Under the pieces are notes generated by a model, which did no database searches, had not been told where the DNA came from, and saw nothing but the letters and a program-made list of their open reading frames with translations. This document shows positions 40,763-50,519 of a stretch of DNA of 64,000 nt, in pieces. The stretch is from Bacteroidota bacterium (lineage in GTDB: Bacteria; Bacteroidota; Rhodothermia; Rhodothermales; Bin80), in assembly GCA_026709065.1 (NCBI GenBank), contig JAPOTS010000047.1, positions 1-64,000 of the forward strand, read 5' to 3'. A program made the translations under genes and the position numbers. Within the stretch, counting starts at the first letter, position 1. Each line of letters begins with the position of its first letter.

Positions 40763-42091
40763 ATGGATCGACGTAATTTTATTAAAGTTGGTGGAACCGC
40801 AGCAGCCGGAAGTGTATTTTCACGCCCAGATAGAATAATACAGCGAGAGCCCATGAGGATCGCACTTGTGGGAACGGGTGTACGTGGTCAAGGCATGTGG
40901 GGCCATGATTTAGTTGATGATTATTCAGATGAGGTTCAATTTGTTGGGCTTTGTGATATTAATCCAGGTAGAATGGAGTGGGTTAAAAATCATATCGGTG
41001 TTGATTGTCCAACCTATACGGATTTTGATAGGATGATGATTGAAACTAAACCAGAATTAGTGATCGTCACCACCGTTGACTCAACTCATCATCAGTATAT
41101 CATTCGGGCTATGGAACTCGGCAGTGATGTCGTCACTGAAAAGCCTATGACTACGGATGCCGATAAATGTCAAGCGATTTTAGATGCTCAGGCTATCAAT
41201 AGAAAAAATGTGACCGTCACAATGAATTATCGCTATTCTCCACACCGCCTAGCGATGAAGGAAATGCTGATGAATCATCGAATTGGCAAAGTCACTTCCG
41301 TTGATTTTCATTGGTATCTTGATATCTATCATGGTGCTGATTATTTTCGACGTTGGCATGGTAAAGAGCGATTTGGTGGTACATTATTTGTGCACAAATC
41401 AACTCATCATTTTGATCTGTTGAATTGGTGGTTAGAATCAGAACCAGAGGAAGTTTTCGCTTATGGGGATTTAGAATACTATGGACATAACAACGAATTT
41501 CGTCACACCAATTGTAGAGGTTGTCCTCACTCTGAAAAATGTGAGCATCACTGGGACATTACTCAAAGCGACATCTATATGAATCTATATGTTGCACATG
41601 AGCACCATGATGGTTATCTACGCGATGGCTGTGTTTGGAGTGAAGAAATTGATATCTATGATAAGATGGCGGCTCAGATTAAGTATGCAAATGGTGTTCA
41701 AGTCAGTTATTCGTGTACAACCTATTCTCCCTATGAGGGATATCGAATTGCGTTTAATGGAACCGAGGGTAGGCTTGAGGCTTGGGTGAAAGAACGCCAA
41801 CCTTGGGAGGATCCGCCTTACGATGAGATTCGAGTAACTGACAATTTTGGAGAGACAGAACTCATTCAGGTTTCGCATGGTGGAGGGGGACATGGAGGTG
41901 GTGATGTTAGATTGAAAGATCATATTTTTAGAGGACAGGATACTCCAGATCCTTACCGCCAGGTGGCAGGAACTCGGGACGGTGCTATGTCAATCCTGAT
42001 TGGTGTTGCTGCCAGAGAAAGCATCAAGACAGGTGATCCAGTCCGAATAGAATCTCTGACCTCTCTCAAACCCAGAGCGGTTCGTCCCTAA
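40763..42091 (+). CDS. Gfo/Idh/MocA family oxidoreductase
   Basis: MDRRNFIKVGGTAAAGSV leader; ELVIVTTVDSTHHQYIIRAMELGSDVVTEKPMTTD. Confidence 0.92.
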   Translation: MDRRNFIKVGGTAAAGSVFSRPDRIIQREPMRIALVGTGVRGQGMWGHDLVDDYSDEVQFVGLCDINPGRMEWVKNHIGVDCPTYTDFDRMMIETKPELVIVTTVDSTHHQYIIRAMELGSDVVTEKPMTTDADKCQAILDAQAINRKNVTVTMNYRYSPHRLAMKEMLMNHRIGKVTSVDFHWYLDIYHGADYFRRWHGKERFGGTLFVHKSTHHFDLLNWWLESEPEEVFAYGDLEYYGHNNEFRHTNCRGCPHSEKCEHHWDITQSDIYMNLYVAHEHHDGYLRDGCVWSEEIDIYDKMAAQIKYANGVQVSYSCTTYSPYEGYRIAFNGTEGRLEAWVKERQPWEDPPYDEIRVTDNFGETELIQVSHGGGGHGGGDVRLKDHIFRGQDTPDPYRQVAGTRDGAMSILIGVAARESIKTGDPVRIESLTSLKPRAVRP

Positions 42092-42107
42092 CTCAATGTA
42101 TTAGAAG

Positions 42108-42515
42108 ATGTTATTTAGCAATCGTTTTTTGCTTGTTGCGGTAATCGTTTTAGCTAGTGGTTGCGCATCCACCCAAGAAATGGCTGATGAGACTTCCAGT
42201 CCGTTTGTTGGATCATGGGAATATGTGATTGACTCTCCAGAGGGTCAATTTACAGGTTACTTGATGATCACCGAGGATGAGACAGGGCTCAAAGCTTTTG
42301 TATCTGAGGGTGATTCTGAAATTGAGGGTTCTATTGAGGTGGATTCCGTGGAATTTGATCAAGAGATGCAGTTGCTTTCGTTTTCGTTTGATAACCCCGA
42401 TTATGGAAGAATGAATGTTTCTCTGACCCTTGAAGAACAAGAAATGAATGGAATTTTGCATGTTGTCCAATTTTCATTAGATGTCCCAATGGTAGTGACA
42501 CGATCTGAGCAGTAA
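42108..42515 (+). CDS. Small predicted lipoprotein
   Basis: 135 aa with lipobox-like leader LLVAVIVLASGCAS. Confidence 0.65.
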   Translation: MLFSNRFLLVAVIVLASGCASTQEMADETSSPFVGSWEYVIDSPEGQFTGYLMITEDETGLKAFVSEGDSEIEGSIEVDSVEFDQEMQLLSFSFDNPDYGRMNVSLTLEEQEMNGILHVVQFSLDVPMVVTRSEQ

Positions 42516-42520
42516 GGCTC

Positions 42521-42799
42521 ATGTATCATTTATTGGGTAAACAAGTGCGAGTGCATTTATATTCAAAAGATGCGATTGCTGTGGGTGTCATTCAAGGTCG
42601 TGTTGCAGATGTGGCTAAAAGGGTAGAGGTTGCTCCAGGAATGAAAAAGGATCTTGCATTGGTAGTGGATATTGAGATTCCCGATAGCCAGTCAGAAACC
42701 TATACAAGCAGTAGTGGAACTGAGAATGAGGGATGGTTTGCGATCCAGGATCTTCAAGTCATTGATGATGAAACTTTACCGGGTTGGTTCAACAACTAA
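42521..42799 (+). CDS. Hypothetical protein
   Basis: 92-aa ORF 5 nt downstream of and co-directional with the lipoprotein gene. Confidence 0.55.
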   Translation: MYHLLGKQVRVHLYSKDAIAVGVIQGRVADVAKRVEVAPGMKKDLALVVDIEIPDSQSETYTSSSGTENEGWFAIQDLQVIDDETLPGWFNN

Positions 42800-42896
42800 C
42801 GGTATAGAACTTGTGGTCAAATCATCATGAGAGTCCAGATTTTCAGGGCGAAGTCCTAAGATGCTCTCATTTTGACCATTTCAGTGTAGCATACAA

Positions 42897-44651
42897 TTAA
42901 GTCCCCTCATTAGCATTTCTATATTCAATGAGCGCTGCTTGACCAAGGATGCTCAATATGGTGATTGAGACTTCAACGCCATACGAATCTACTAAATTAA
43001 GAGGCTTACCAAAACGAAAGTGCACAGGTTGATGCCTTCCCCCTTCAATCGCTACATTACTCGCATATAGATACATCCTATCTTGAGTATCAAGAATTGG
43101 GTTAATCTGACCATAGAGTCCCGGAATTCGTCCTATACCCTCTGGGAAGATCACGGCACCGCCATCGTTTACAGGAGTCAAGTCAATCACTAAGCCGCCT
43201 TGTCGTGGAATCCAATCTTGAATTAATTTACCACTATATCCCTTAGCTGCTACATATACTGTCATCGGAAGATGGGTTGAATGCAGGTCTAACTCCGTTT
43301 CACCAGATTCATCTGTGGTAGATCGCTTCCATGTATGATTTGGGAATAGAACCAAAATATCAACCCCTAAGATTGGCTCCATACCAGAATGAACTTTAAT
43401 TGAAGCCCCATTAGGTGTAAGCTCAAATCTTGCGGCAGGAATGGTCAAAAACAAATTGGTCTGATCAACGAGTTCATATTTTGGGTTAATTCCACAAGTT
43501 TCACGAGTTGATTTCATGATTAGGGATACACCATCACCTCGCTTTTCCATGAGAGCTCTTCGGTGCTGAGAACCTGGAATATCACCAACAGGGTATCGTG
43601 TGAAGATAGATGCTAGTGTCTCATTGCGAGTAGATTGCTTCAAATTCATGGATTCAATGGTCATCCCATTGGGAAGATGTCCTGGTGAATCAATCTCCAA
43701 ACGATCCTTAAACATTGATAACCGGATGCTACTGGAAAAAATGGAGTAATCACGATGAATGACCGCATTAACAATGGCTTCAAAAATGGCAATCATACTG
43801 TACTGCGGCAAATCTTCACGCGCTGGTGTTTTACGAGAAGCAACCCGCATATTACGAGCTACAAATCTACAACCATCAAAAATTTGTTGATACAGTGAAC
43901 CTTGAATTTCTTGGGCATCCAACTGACCTGAGGCACGATCTTTACCTCTGTAAAGAGTTGCTAATATCATTGCATGGGGAAACCAATCCTGGGGGGAGTT
44001 CGTGCACAGGAGAATCCCAGCCACAGTAGCTCTAAATGCACCCGCTTCATCTTCTGCAAGAAGCCCTTGATTCATAAGGGACTTGAGCGGATCTGTAGTA
44101 CCCTCAGAACTGAGTAGCGGCTCCCATAACCGCTCCGACAACGTTTCAAAACCAGTATCAGGAACTATAGTTTGATCAAACCAAAGGTATCGACTTTGTG
44201 TACGAATTTGAGCAAGACGTAATTTTTCATCCACGCTGAGTTGTCGCGTACTATTACCAACTCGAATAAATGCACGCCCGGAACGCTCATGAGCTGAAGT
44301 ACCTCTGGGAATCTCTACCAGCAAGAACACTTTTCCATCGAGCACTCTGTGATAAAAGCTAATTCGGATAGGTGGATCCACAGCATTGGTACACACATCT
44401 GTCAATATACCATCTAGATGTGCTACCTGTTTGTACGATAAGCCTTGAAGTAGACCATCATCGGTAACTCCACTGAGAAGAATGCCGCCATTGGAGTTAG
44501 CGAATGCGATGATCTCATCTGCGAGGTCGTCTCGTTTAGGACTCACGGGCCGATCCCCTTTACAACTAATTTGCTTGAACTCCCAGCGTTGATCCTCGCC
44601 TAATAATAAGCGCTGGCGTAGCTCATCATTAGTGATCTCATCATATAGCAT
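42897..44651 (-). CDS. AlbA_2 (Schlafen/RecG-like) ATP-binding protein with extended C-terminus
   Basis: RWEFKQISCKGDRP...DLADEIIAFANSNGGILLSGVTDDG...GRAFIRVGNSTRQLS, and HATPase-like IFEAIVNAVIHRDYSIFSSSIRLSMFKDRLEIDSPG. Likely ATG at 44651. Confidence 0.85.
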   Translation of the reverse strand: MLYDEITNDELRQRLLLGEDQRWEFKQISCKGDRPVSPKRDDLADEIIAFANSNGGILLSGVTDDGLLQGLSYKQVAHLDGILTDVCTNAVDPPIRISFYHRVLDGKVFLLVEIPRGTSAHERSGRAFIRVGNSTRQLSVDEKLRLAQIRTQSRYLWFDQTIVPDTGFETLSERLWEPLLSSEGTTDPLKSLMNQGLLAEDEAGAFRATVAGILLCTNSPQDWFPHAMILATLYRGKDRASGQLDAQEIQGSLYQQIFDGCRFVARNMRVASRKTPAREDLPQYSMIAIFEAIVNAVIHRDYSIFSSSIRLSMFKDRLEIDSPGHLPNGMTIESMNLKQSTRNETLASIFTRYPVGDIPGSQHRRALMEKRGDGVSLIMKSTRETCGINPKYELVDQTNLFLTIPAARFELTPNGASIKVHSGMEPILGVDILVLFPNHTWKRSTTDESGETELDLHSTHLPMTVYVAAKGYSGKLIQDWIPRQGGLVIDLTPVNDGGAVIFPEGIGRIPGLYGQINPILDTQDRMYLYASNVAIEGGRHQPVHFRFGKPLNLVDSYGVEVSITILSILGQAALIEYRNANEGT

Positions 44652-45269
44652 AATTGTATCTTCCAAGTTAATCCAACATAAATGGTTCAAACATCCAATT
44701 GTCACTAAATAAATCGGACTTGTTTAAACAAGCAACTATAGTTCAGGAAACCCTAAAATACAACAATCATAAAGTAAGCTACTCTATGAGTGAATAGCTA
44801 CCATTATTGGAAGATGATCAGAACCATACCTTTAATTCTTCACAGAAACCATGCTTGATAGCTATGGACAATGAATGATCAGACACAAATGATATCGCAA
44901 GTACACAAGGGTAGTAAATCAGCTATCAAAGATCATCTCACCTGTAAGAGTTGTGTATGCGCTTTCCAGTAGTCTACAAAATGGTTATTGACTCATTCTG
45001 AGTTTCTTTCCGTATAGGCGTATCCGCTTACAAAGGACATGAGAGTCCGTATCACCAAAAGTATGGTGAGAATTCCAAGTTCTTGAACGTATCGTATTAT
45101 GGTAAGCATACGTTTGAAACAACCCCAACAACCCTCCGCGATGTAATCCATATTGTTATTCCTACTTCAAAAATATGGCTGATTGAGCAAGGATATAATT
45201 CAACTTTCTGGCGTTTTGGTCAGACTGAATTACTTTAAAAGGTCAATCAATGATAACTGAATCGGAGAT

Positions 45270-46406
45270 TTATACTTTTTGTAACGCTTTCTCAAAATCT
45301 GCAATCAAGTCCTGCGCATCTTCAATTCCGACAGATACGCGAAGAAGATGATCACGAATCCCAGAAGCTTCCAATTCATCGGGAGTGAGTCCAGAATGAG
45401 AGCTAATGACTGGACGAGTGATCAGAGATTCAACCCCACCGAGACTGGGGGCAAAGACAGGAATTTGTAAGTTAGTGATCATGTTATTGGCTGCTTCTAT
45501 ACCACCTTTCAATTCAAAACTTAACATCCCTCCAAAGCCATGAAACAATCGGGTTGCACGTTCATGCTGAGGATGTGAAGACAATCCAGGGTAATTGGTG
45601 CAGAGGACTTTGGGGTGAGAGTAAAGAAATTCTGACAGAGATTGTGCAGTAGCATTGTGTTGGCGCATTCGAAGTGCAAGGGTTTGTAGTCCTCTGTGTA
45701 ATAAAAAACATGAATTTGGGTCAAGAGCCCCTCCAAGTTGAGCTAAATTTTTAGCCGCTTTTTGCACCAACTCTTCTTTTCCAATGACCACACCTGCTAC
45801 TACATCCGAGTGGCCATTGAGATACTTAGTAGCGCTATGAAGCGAATAATCAAATCCCGCATTTGCGGCCTGATAATTATATGGAGAAGCAAATGTATTA
45901 TCAATCAATGATATGAGATTATTTGATTGACTAAACTCAATGATTTGTTCAAGGTCACAAACCTGTACTAAGGGGTTAGTAATGGATTCAACATAAACAG
46001 CCCGTGTATTTCTTTTCAAAACAGCATTCCATGTCTCTGGTGCATCTGCGTCAAAGAATGAAACTGTGACATTGAGGTCAGCGAGGAGATTTAGAATAAA
46101 CTTTTGAGTCCCTCCATAGAGGCTTTTTTGGGCCAAGAAGTGGTCGCCCGGCTTGACAGTGGACAGAATTGCAGAGGTAATAGCAGCCATGCCGCTTCCA
46201 GTAACTAAAGCATCTTCTGCTCCTTCTAGAATGGCAAGTTTACGATTGAGTACTCTCTGATTGGGGGTATTGTTATAACGAATATATCGTAGAGGAGCGT
46301 CATCATGCTCAAACATTGCAGTTTGGAATATCGGCATTCGGATAGCACCGTCAATACGTGATTCCTCTCCTGCATGTATCAATTGTGTATCAATGGCGTG
46401 GCTCAT
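45270..46406 (-). CDS. Cys/Met metabolism PLP-dependent enzyme (cystathionine synthase/lyase type)
   Basis: TQLIHAGEESR, GSGMAAITSAIL, LIDNTFASPYNYQAANAGFDYSLHSATKYLNGHSDVVAGVV. Confidence 0.93.
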   Translation of the reverse strand: MSHAIDTQLIHAGEESRIDGAIRMPIFQTAMFEHDDAPLRYIRYNNTPNQRVLNRKLAILEGAEDALVTGSGMAAITSAILSTVKPGDHFLAQKSLYGGTQKFILNLLADLNVTVSFFDADAPETWNAVLKRNTRAVYVESITNPLVQVCDLEQIIEFSQSNNLISLIDNTFASPYNYQAANAGFDYSLHSATKYLNGHSDVVAGVVIGKEELVQKAAKNLAQLGGALDPNSCFLLHRGLQTLALRMRQHNATAQSLSEFLYSHPKVLCTNYPGLSSHPQHERATRLFHGFGGMLSFELKGGIEAANNMITNLQIPVFAPSLGGVESLITRPVISSHSGLTPDELEASGIRDHLLRVSVGIEDAQDLIADFEKALQKV

Positions 46407-46738
46407 ACATCAGAATTCGGTAGTTTGAATTTAGGTTAAGAAAATAGGCTACATTGAAAAACTGCAACATATGATTCACGATTGATCCAAGTATCAAATA
46501 AATTTTTAGGATTTAAGAATTTTCTAAATTGGCAAGGATGACAGAGTTGTATCTAAAGAAGTATCACATGTAAAAAAAGATATGATTCTATCGCAAGTTA
46601 AAGTTAGATTTAACTGAGAACTATGATCATTTGGTTAGTCATTATTAATCGTAATACATAGAATGATGATGGTTGCTGAGCAATTGATGAAAATGTCTTA
46701 TATTCAATGAGTGCCATCTACATCCAATTTCTGATCAA

Positions 46739-46834
46739 ATGAATCGGAAGCAACGAAAAAATATTATCACCGCAGTCTACATCATTTTAGGGGTTGTACT
46801 ACTGATGACGATCGTGATACAACTGACTGGGTAA
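46739..46834 (+). CDS. Possible 31-aa single-pass membrane peptide
   Basis: ATG...TAA reading MNRKQRKNIITAVYIILGVVLLMTIVIQLTG. Basic N-terminus plus one hydrophobic helix; below the ORF-track cutoff. Confidence 0.35.
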   Translation: MNRKQRKNIITAVYIILGVVLLMTIVIQLTG

Positions 46835-46855
46835 TCAGCAGATTAACCCAAGAGA

Positions 46856-47554
46856 TCACGCGTATTCAGCGAGAGCTTCATCCTCTTCTATATCATCTTC
46901 ATCCTCATACTTGTAAGGATAAATTCCTTGAAGCAGATCTTGTAACTTAGTCCGACCACGGTTGATACGGCTTTTAACGGTTCCCATTGGCAGACCAGTA
47001 ATGATCGCAATTTCCTCGTAACTTAGTTGCTGAATGTCACGCATGATCACAATCTCACGAAAATGTTCTGGTAAGGCGAGAAGCCCCATCTGTATGAAGT
47101 GATCTTGCATCGCACTTTCTGCATGCCGTATGGGAGAAAAGGTCTCATCGGGTAGGGGCATCTCAAATTCTTCACCGTCACGGTTATATGACTGGATTGA
47201 ATCCATACGACGCCTGCTACGCTTACGGTATTCCGTTTTGGCTAAGTTTCCGGCAATAGTATAAAGCCAGGTAGAGAACTTAGCAATCCTTTTGTAGGAG
47301 TGGCGATTTCGGTAAACACGGAGAAATGTTTCCTGAATCAGGTCTTCACAGGCTTTCTTATCACCAGTAAATCGGTAAAGAAAATTTACCAATGGACCTG
47401 TCCAGCGTTCCCAGAGAATATTATAGGCCTCTACAACACCTGCCTGGAAATGCTCCATGAGATCTTCATCACACATGTCTTGAAGTGCGTCAAAGCGGCT
47501 CAGGGCATGACGACTCCGAGCGTCTTTTCTAATAATACGGCTAATCTGTTTCAC
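46856..47554 (-). CDS. ECF-type RNA polymerase sigma factor
   Basis: CEDLIQETFLRVYRNRHSYKRIAKFSTWLYTIAGNLAKTEYRKRSRR and IAIITGLPMGTVKSRINRGRTKL. Confidence 0.92.
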   Translation of the reverse strand: MKQISRIIRKDARSRHALSRFDALQDMCDEDLMEHFQAGVVEAYNILWERWTGPLVNFLYRFTGDKKACEDLIQETFLRVYRNRHSYKRIAKFSTWLYTIAGNLAKTEYRKRSRRRMDSIQSYNRDGEEFEMPLPDETFSPIRHAESAMQDHFIQMGLLALPEHFREIVIMRDIQQLSYEEIAIITGLPMGTVKSRINRGRTKLQDLLQGIYPYKYEDEDDIEEDEALAEYA

Positions 47555-47803
47555 GAAAATATTATTTTATTTAAGGGGCATGAGTTCAAGCCAACGTAAC
47601 AATACGACTATTACTCACTGATGTTACACAAAATTACTGATTAGATCGTAACTAATTAGCAAGATTGAAAAATCTTAGCAAATTTTTAACAAATCAATCA
47701 TTGATTTCAAATAAAATTAAGGCAAATTTTAGAATCGATCACGAAGAGTCGCAAATTTAGCACTTTGCGACCGCTGGGCAAAACGAATAAGTGCTTTGAA
47801 TTA

Positions 47804-48154
47804 TTACTGATGTGGTGAAGAATATTGACTTGGGCACATGGCTCTAAGCCTTGACCAAGTGTAGATTCCGCTGTTATGTCCATCATCCCAATGAAGTCTC
47901 AATCCAACACTACCTGCAATTTCTGCTTTCACATTTTCCCATCTCATGAGGGCTGGTACGCGAAATATTTCTGGATCAGGAAGTTCGTGCATCTTTTCAT
48001 GACCTTGACAGCCAGCGCATGGGCAGGCACGCCTTAACCCGTCTAATGGGAAGACAGAACGATGTCCATCTCCCCAGAGAATGATTAGGTTCTGGGATTC
48101 TTTCTCAATGATGACTCGCTTGCATAACAGTGCATCGTGAAGCAAGGTCATCAT
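47804..48154 (-). CDS. DUF971-type protein
   Basis: LIILWGDGHRSVFPLDGLRRACPCAGCQG and GLRLHWDDGHNSGIYTWSRLRAMCP. Confidence 0.85.
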   Translation of the reverse strand: MMTLLHDALLCKRVIIEKESQNLIILWGDGHRSVFPLDGLRRACPCAGCQGHEKMHELPDPEIFRVPALMRWENVKAEIAGSVGLRLHWDDGHNSGIYTWSRLRAMCPSQYSSPHQ

Positions 48155-48157
48155 TGA

Positions 48158-48847
48158 TTAATTAGCACTGAGTTCGCTGATTGTTTTTTGAAGCTTATCA
48201 TCAAAAGGGTAAACATCCTTTAATAAATGTTTCATTTTACGACGGCCCCGATTGATACGACTTTTCACTGTTCCCATTGGAAGACCAGTGATTTCAGCAA
48301 TTTCATCATAAGCGAGTTCTTGAACATCTCTCAGAATAATGACTTCACGGAAGCTGTCAGGAAGAACATCAAGAGCTTTGAAAATAGAATTTTCCTGTAA
48401 AATAGATTCCGTGTGTTTGTCTGGTGCGAAGGATTCGTCGGGCAGAGGCATTTCATATTCTTCATTATCTCGGCTTGTTGATTGAATGGAATACATGTAA
48501 CGACGCTTCTGTTTACGATACTCGCTTCTAGCTAAATTACCAGCAATCGTGTAGAGCCATGTAGAGAATTTCGCAATCCGTTGATACGAATGTCGGTTAC
48601 GATGAACCCTCAAGAAAGTCTCTTGGAGAAGATCTTCACAGCGTTTCTTATCTGCTAAAAATCCAAATAGATAATGCATTAAACGCTCGCTATAACGGTC
48701 AACAAGGATATTGTATGCCTCGACAGTTCCTGCTTGGAAAAGCTCCATAAGATCCTCATCAAGCATTTTGTATAATGCATCATAGCGGCTGAGTGCTGAT
48801 ACTCGCTTCTCGCTACCACTGCGTATGATACGAGATGTCTTTGTCAA
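48158..48847 (-). CDS. ECF-type RNA polymerase sigma factor (paralog of 46856-47554)
   Basis: CEDLLQETFLRVHRNRHSYQRIAKFSTWLYTIAGNLARSEYRKQKRR and IAEITGLPMGTVKSRINRGRRKM. Confidence 0.92.
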   Translation of the reverse strand: MTKTSRIIRSGSEKRVSALSRYDALYKMLDEDLMELFQAGTVEAYNILVDRYSERLMHYLFGFLADKKRCEDLLQETFLRVHRNRHSYQRIAKFSTWLYTIAGNLARSEYRKQKRRYMYSIQSTSRDNEEYEMPLPDESFAPDKHTESILQENSIFKALDVLPDSFREVIILRDVQELAYDEIAEITGLPMGTVKSRINRGRRKMKHLLKDVYPFDDKLQKTISELSAN

Positions 48848-49228
48848 ATTAATTTCCGTTTAATAAATCACACGAATAACGGTGAGGATTCAGTAGATCA
48901 AATTCAATATAGTTAATTCTTGAACATCAAGGCGATCAAATTTAAGATCATCCGCTAAAAGATACCGATTTGTGAAACAAATTATGTAACATATGACTTT
49001 ATTTCAAGGCTATTAGATCATTTTTTATAAATAATATAGGATTTAATCAATTGCTTTCATTTTCGCACTGAGGATGATGTGATGTCTTAGAGCTTCACGG
49101 TGCCTAATTGACCTCTTTGATCATCAGTAGTGCATGTTCATACAGTTCAATGATTGAGTATAACAATAGATTAGTGACACACTATTTAAAGATAGAGTTT
49201 AGCAGAAACCAACGAATAACACGTTCAA

Positions 49229-49519
49229 ATGAAGAATGAAGTTACGAAATATCCGATTGATGGAATCCTAGATCTTCATACATTTCATCCAAGAGATGTA
49301 GCAGATGTGACAGAGGAGTATTTACGGGTATGTCAGATTGAGGGGATTTTGCGTGTACGAATCATACACGGTAAAGGAACGGGAACACTCCGAAGATTAG
49401 TTCAAGATGTTCTTGAACAATCACCGATCGTTGAAGTCTAGCACACCTCCACCGATCGAAGCAGTTGGGGTGCAACGATTGTAACGCTTAAGAATCGGAC
49501 TGACTCAATACGCGCCTAA
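49229..49519 (+). pseudogene. Smr-domain protein interrupted by an in-frame TAG
   Basis: GILDLHTFHPRDVADVTEEYL...RVRIIHGKGTGTLRRLVQDVLEQSPIVEV-TAG(49439-49441)-HTSTDRSSWGATIVTLKNRTDSIRA-TAA. The WGAT Smr terminus continues in frame. Confidence 0.75.
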
Positions 49520-50435
49520 GGGCCTCAAAGTTACTCCGAATGTGATCAGCAGATACATTGAGTAGCGCCTTTTCGGACTCGTTTAGATCTACGGCAATGA
49601 TTTCTTCAATTCCTGAGCGTCCAAGTCGGACAGGTAGTCCAATAAATAGATCTGACAGTCCATACTCACCAGAGGGACGAACAGCACAAGGAAGCACTCT
49701 ACCTGAGTCTTTGACGATGGCTTCAACCATCTCGGCAGCCGCAGCACCGGGGGCATACCAAGCTGAAGTACCCATCAACTGTACGATTTCTCCACCACCA
49801 CTTTTTGTTCGCTCAACAATGGCATCAATTCGTTTTTCAGAGAGGAGCTCGGTTAACGGAATCCCGCCAACGCTCGTATAGCGGGGCAGAGGAACCATTG
49901 TATCACCATGCCCACCCATCAATAAGGCTTCAATATCTTTGACGGAAGCTCCCAAATCTGCAGAAATGAAGGCCCTATACCGTGCTGTATCTAGCACACC
50001 TGCCATACCAAAGACACGGCTTGAGGGGAAGCCACTGGCTTCATGGGCCACATAAGACATCACATCAAGGGGGTTAGAGATTACGATAATGATGGCATCA
50101 GGACTATGAGCGACAAACGATTCGGTCACAGAGCGCACAATCTTAGCGTTAATTCCTAATAGGTCATCCCGGCTCATTCCAGGCCTCCGTGGTACACCAC
50201 TAGTAATCACACAAATATTTGAGTTAGCAGTTTCACTGTAATCATTGGTGACTCCACGAACGGTAGTATCAAATAAATGAATAGGAGCTGACTCAGCGAT
50301 ATCAAGAGCTTTTCCCTCAGATAACCCTTCTTTGATATCAATCAACACGACTTCATTGACCATGTCCTTGCGAGCCACACATTCAGCAACAGTGGCTCCG
50401 ACATTTCCAGCACCAATAACGGTAATTTTTAGCAT
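49488..50435 (-). CDS. mdh: Malate dehydrogenase
   Basis: MLKITVIGAGNVGATVAECVA, SGVPRRPGMSRDDLL, ISNPLDVMSYVA and MGGHGDTMVPLPRYTSVGGIPL. Confidence 0.93.
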   Translation of the reverse strand: MLKITVIGAGNVGATVAECVARKDMVNEVVLIDIKEGLSEGKALDIAESAPIHLFDTTVRGVTNDYSETANSNICVITSGVPRRPGMSRDDLLGINAKIVRSVTESFVAHSPDAIIIVISNPLDVMSYVAHEASGFPSSRVFGMAGVLDTARYRAFISADLGASVKDIEALLMGGHGDTMVPLPRYTSVGGIPLTELLSEKRIDAIVERTKSGGGEIVQLMGTSAWYAPGAAAAEMVEAIVKDSGRVLPCAVRPSGEYGLSDLFIGLPVRLGRSGIEEIIAVDLNESEKALLNVSADHIRSNFEALRRVLSQSDS

Positions 50436-50519
50436 CTAAAATATTGAAGTTAAGTAACAAAACGATCCAGCAATTGTATACGCGCAACTAAATAAAATTG
50501 CCTAATTAATAAAGTCATT

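Noticed and set aside
42819-42885. Imperfect inverted repeat between convergent genes (TGGTCAAA...TTTGACCA)
   Set aside because: Long and imperfect with no T tract; possible bidirectional terminator, but not supportable.
44710-45260. Non-coding gap with short out-of-frame fragments, possibly a degraded gene
   Set aside because: Translations in the frames tried gave no recognisable family, so it was left unannotated.
49439-49441. TAG recoding (suppressor code) explaining the interrupted Smr gene
   Set aside because: Other genes in the window end naturally at TAG (for example the M16 peptidase at 33375-33377), so a global recoding is unlikely.
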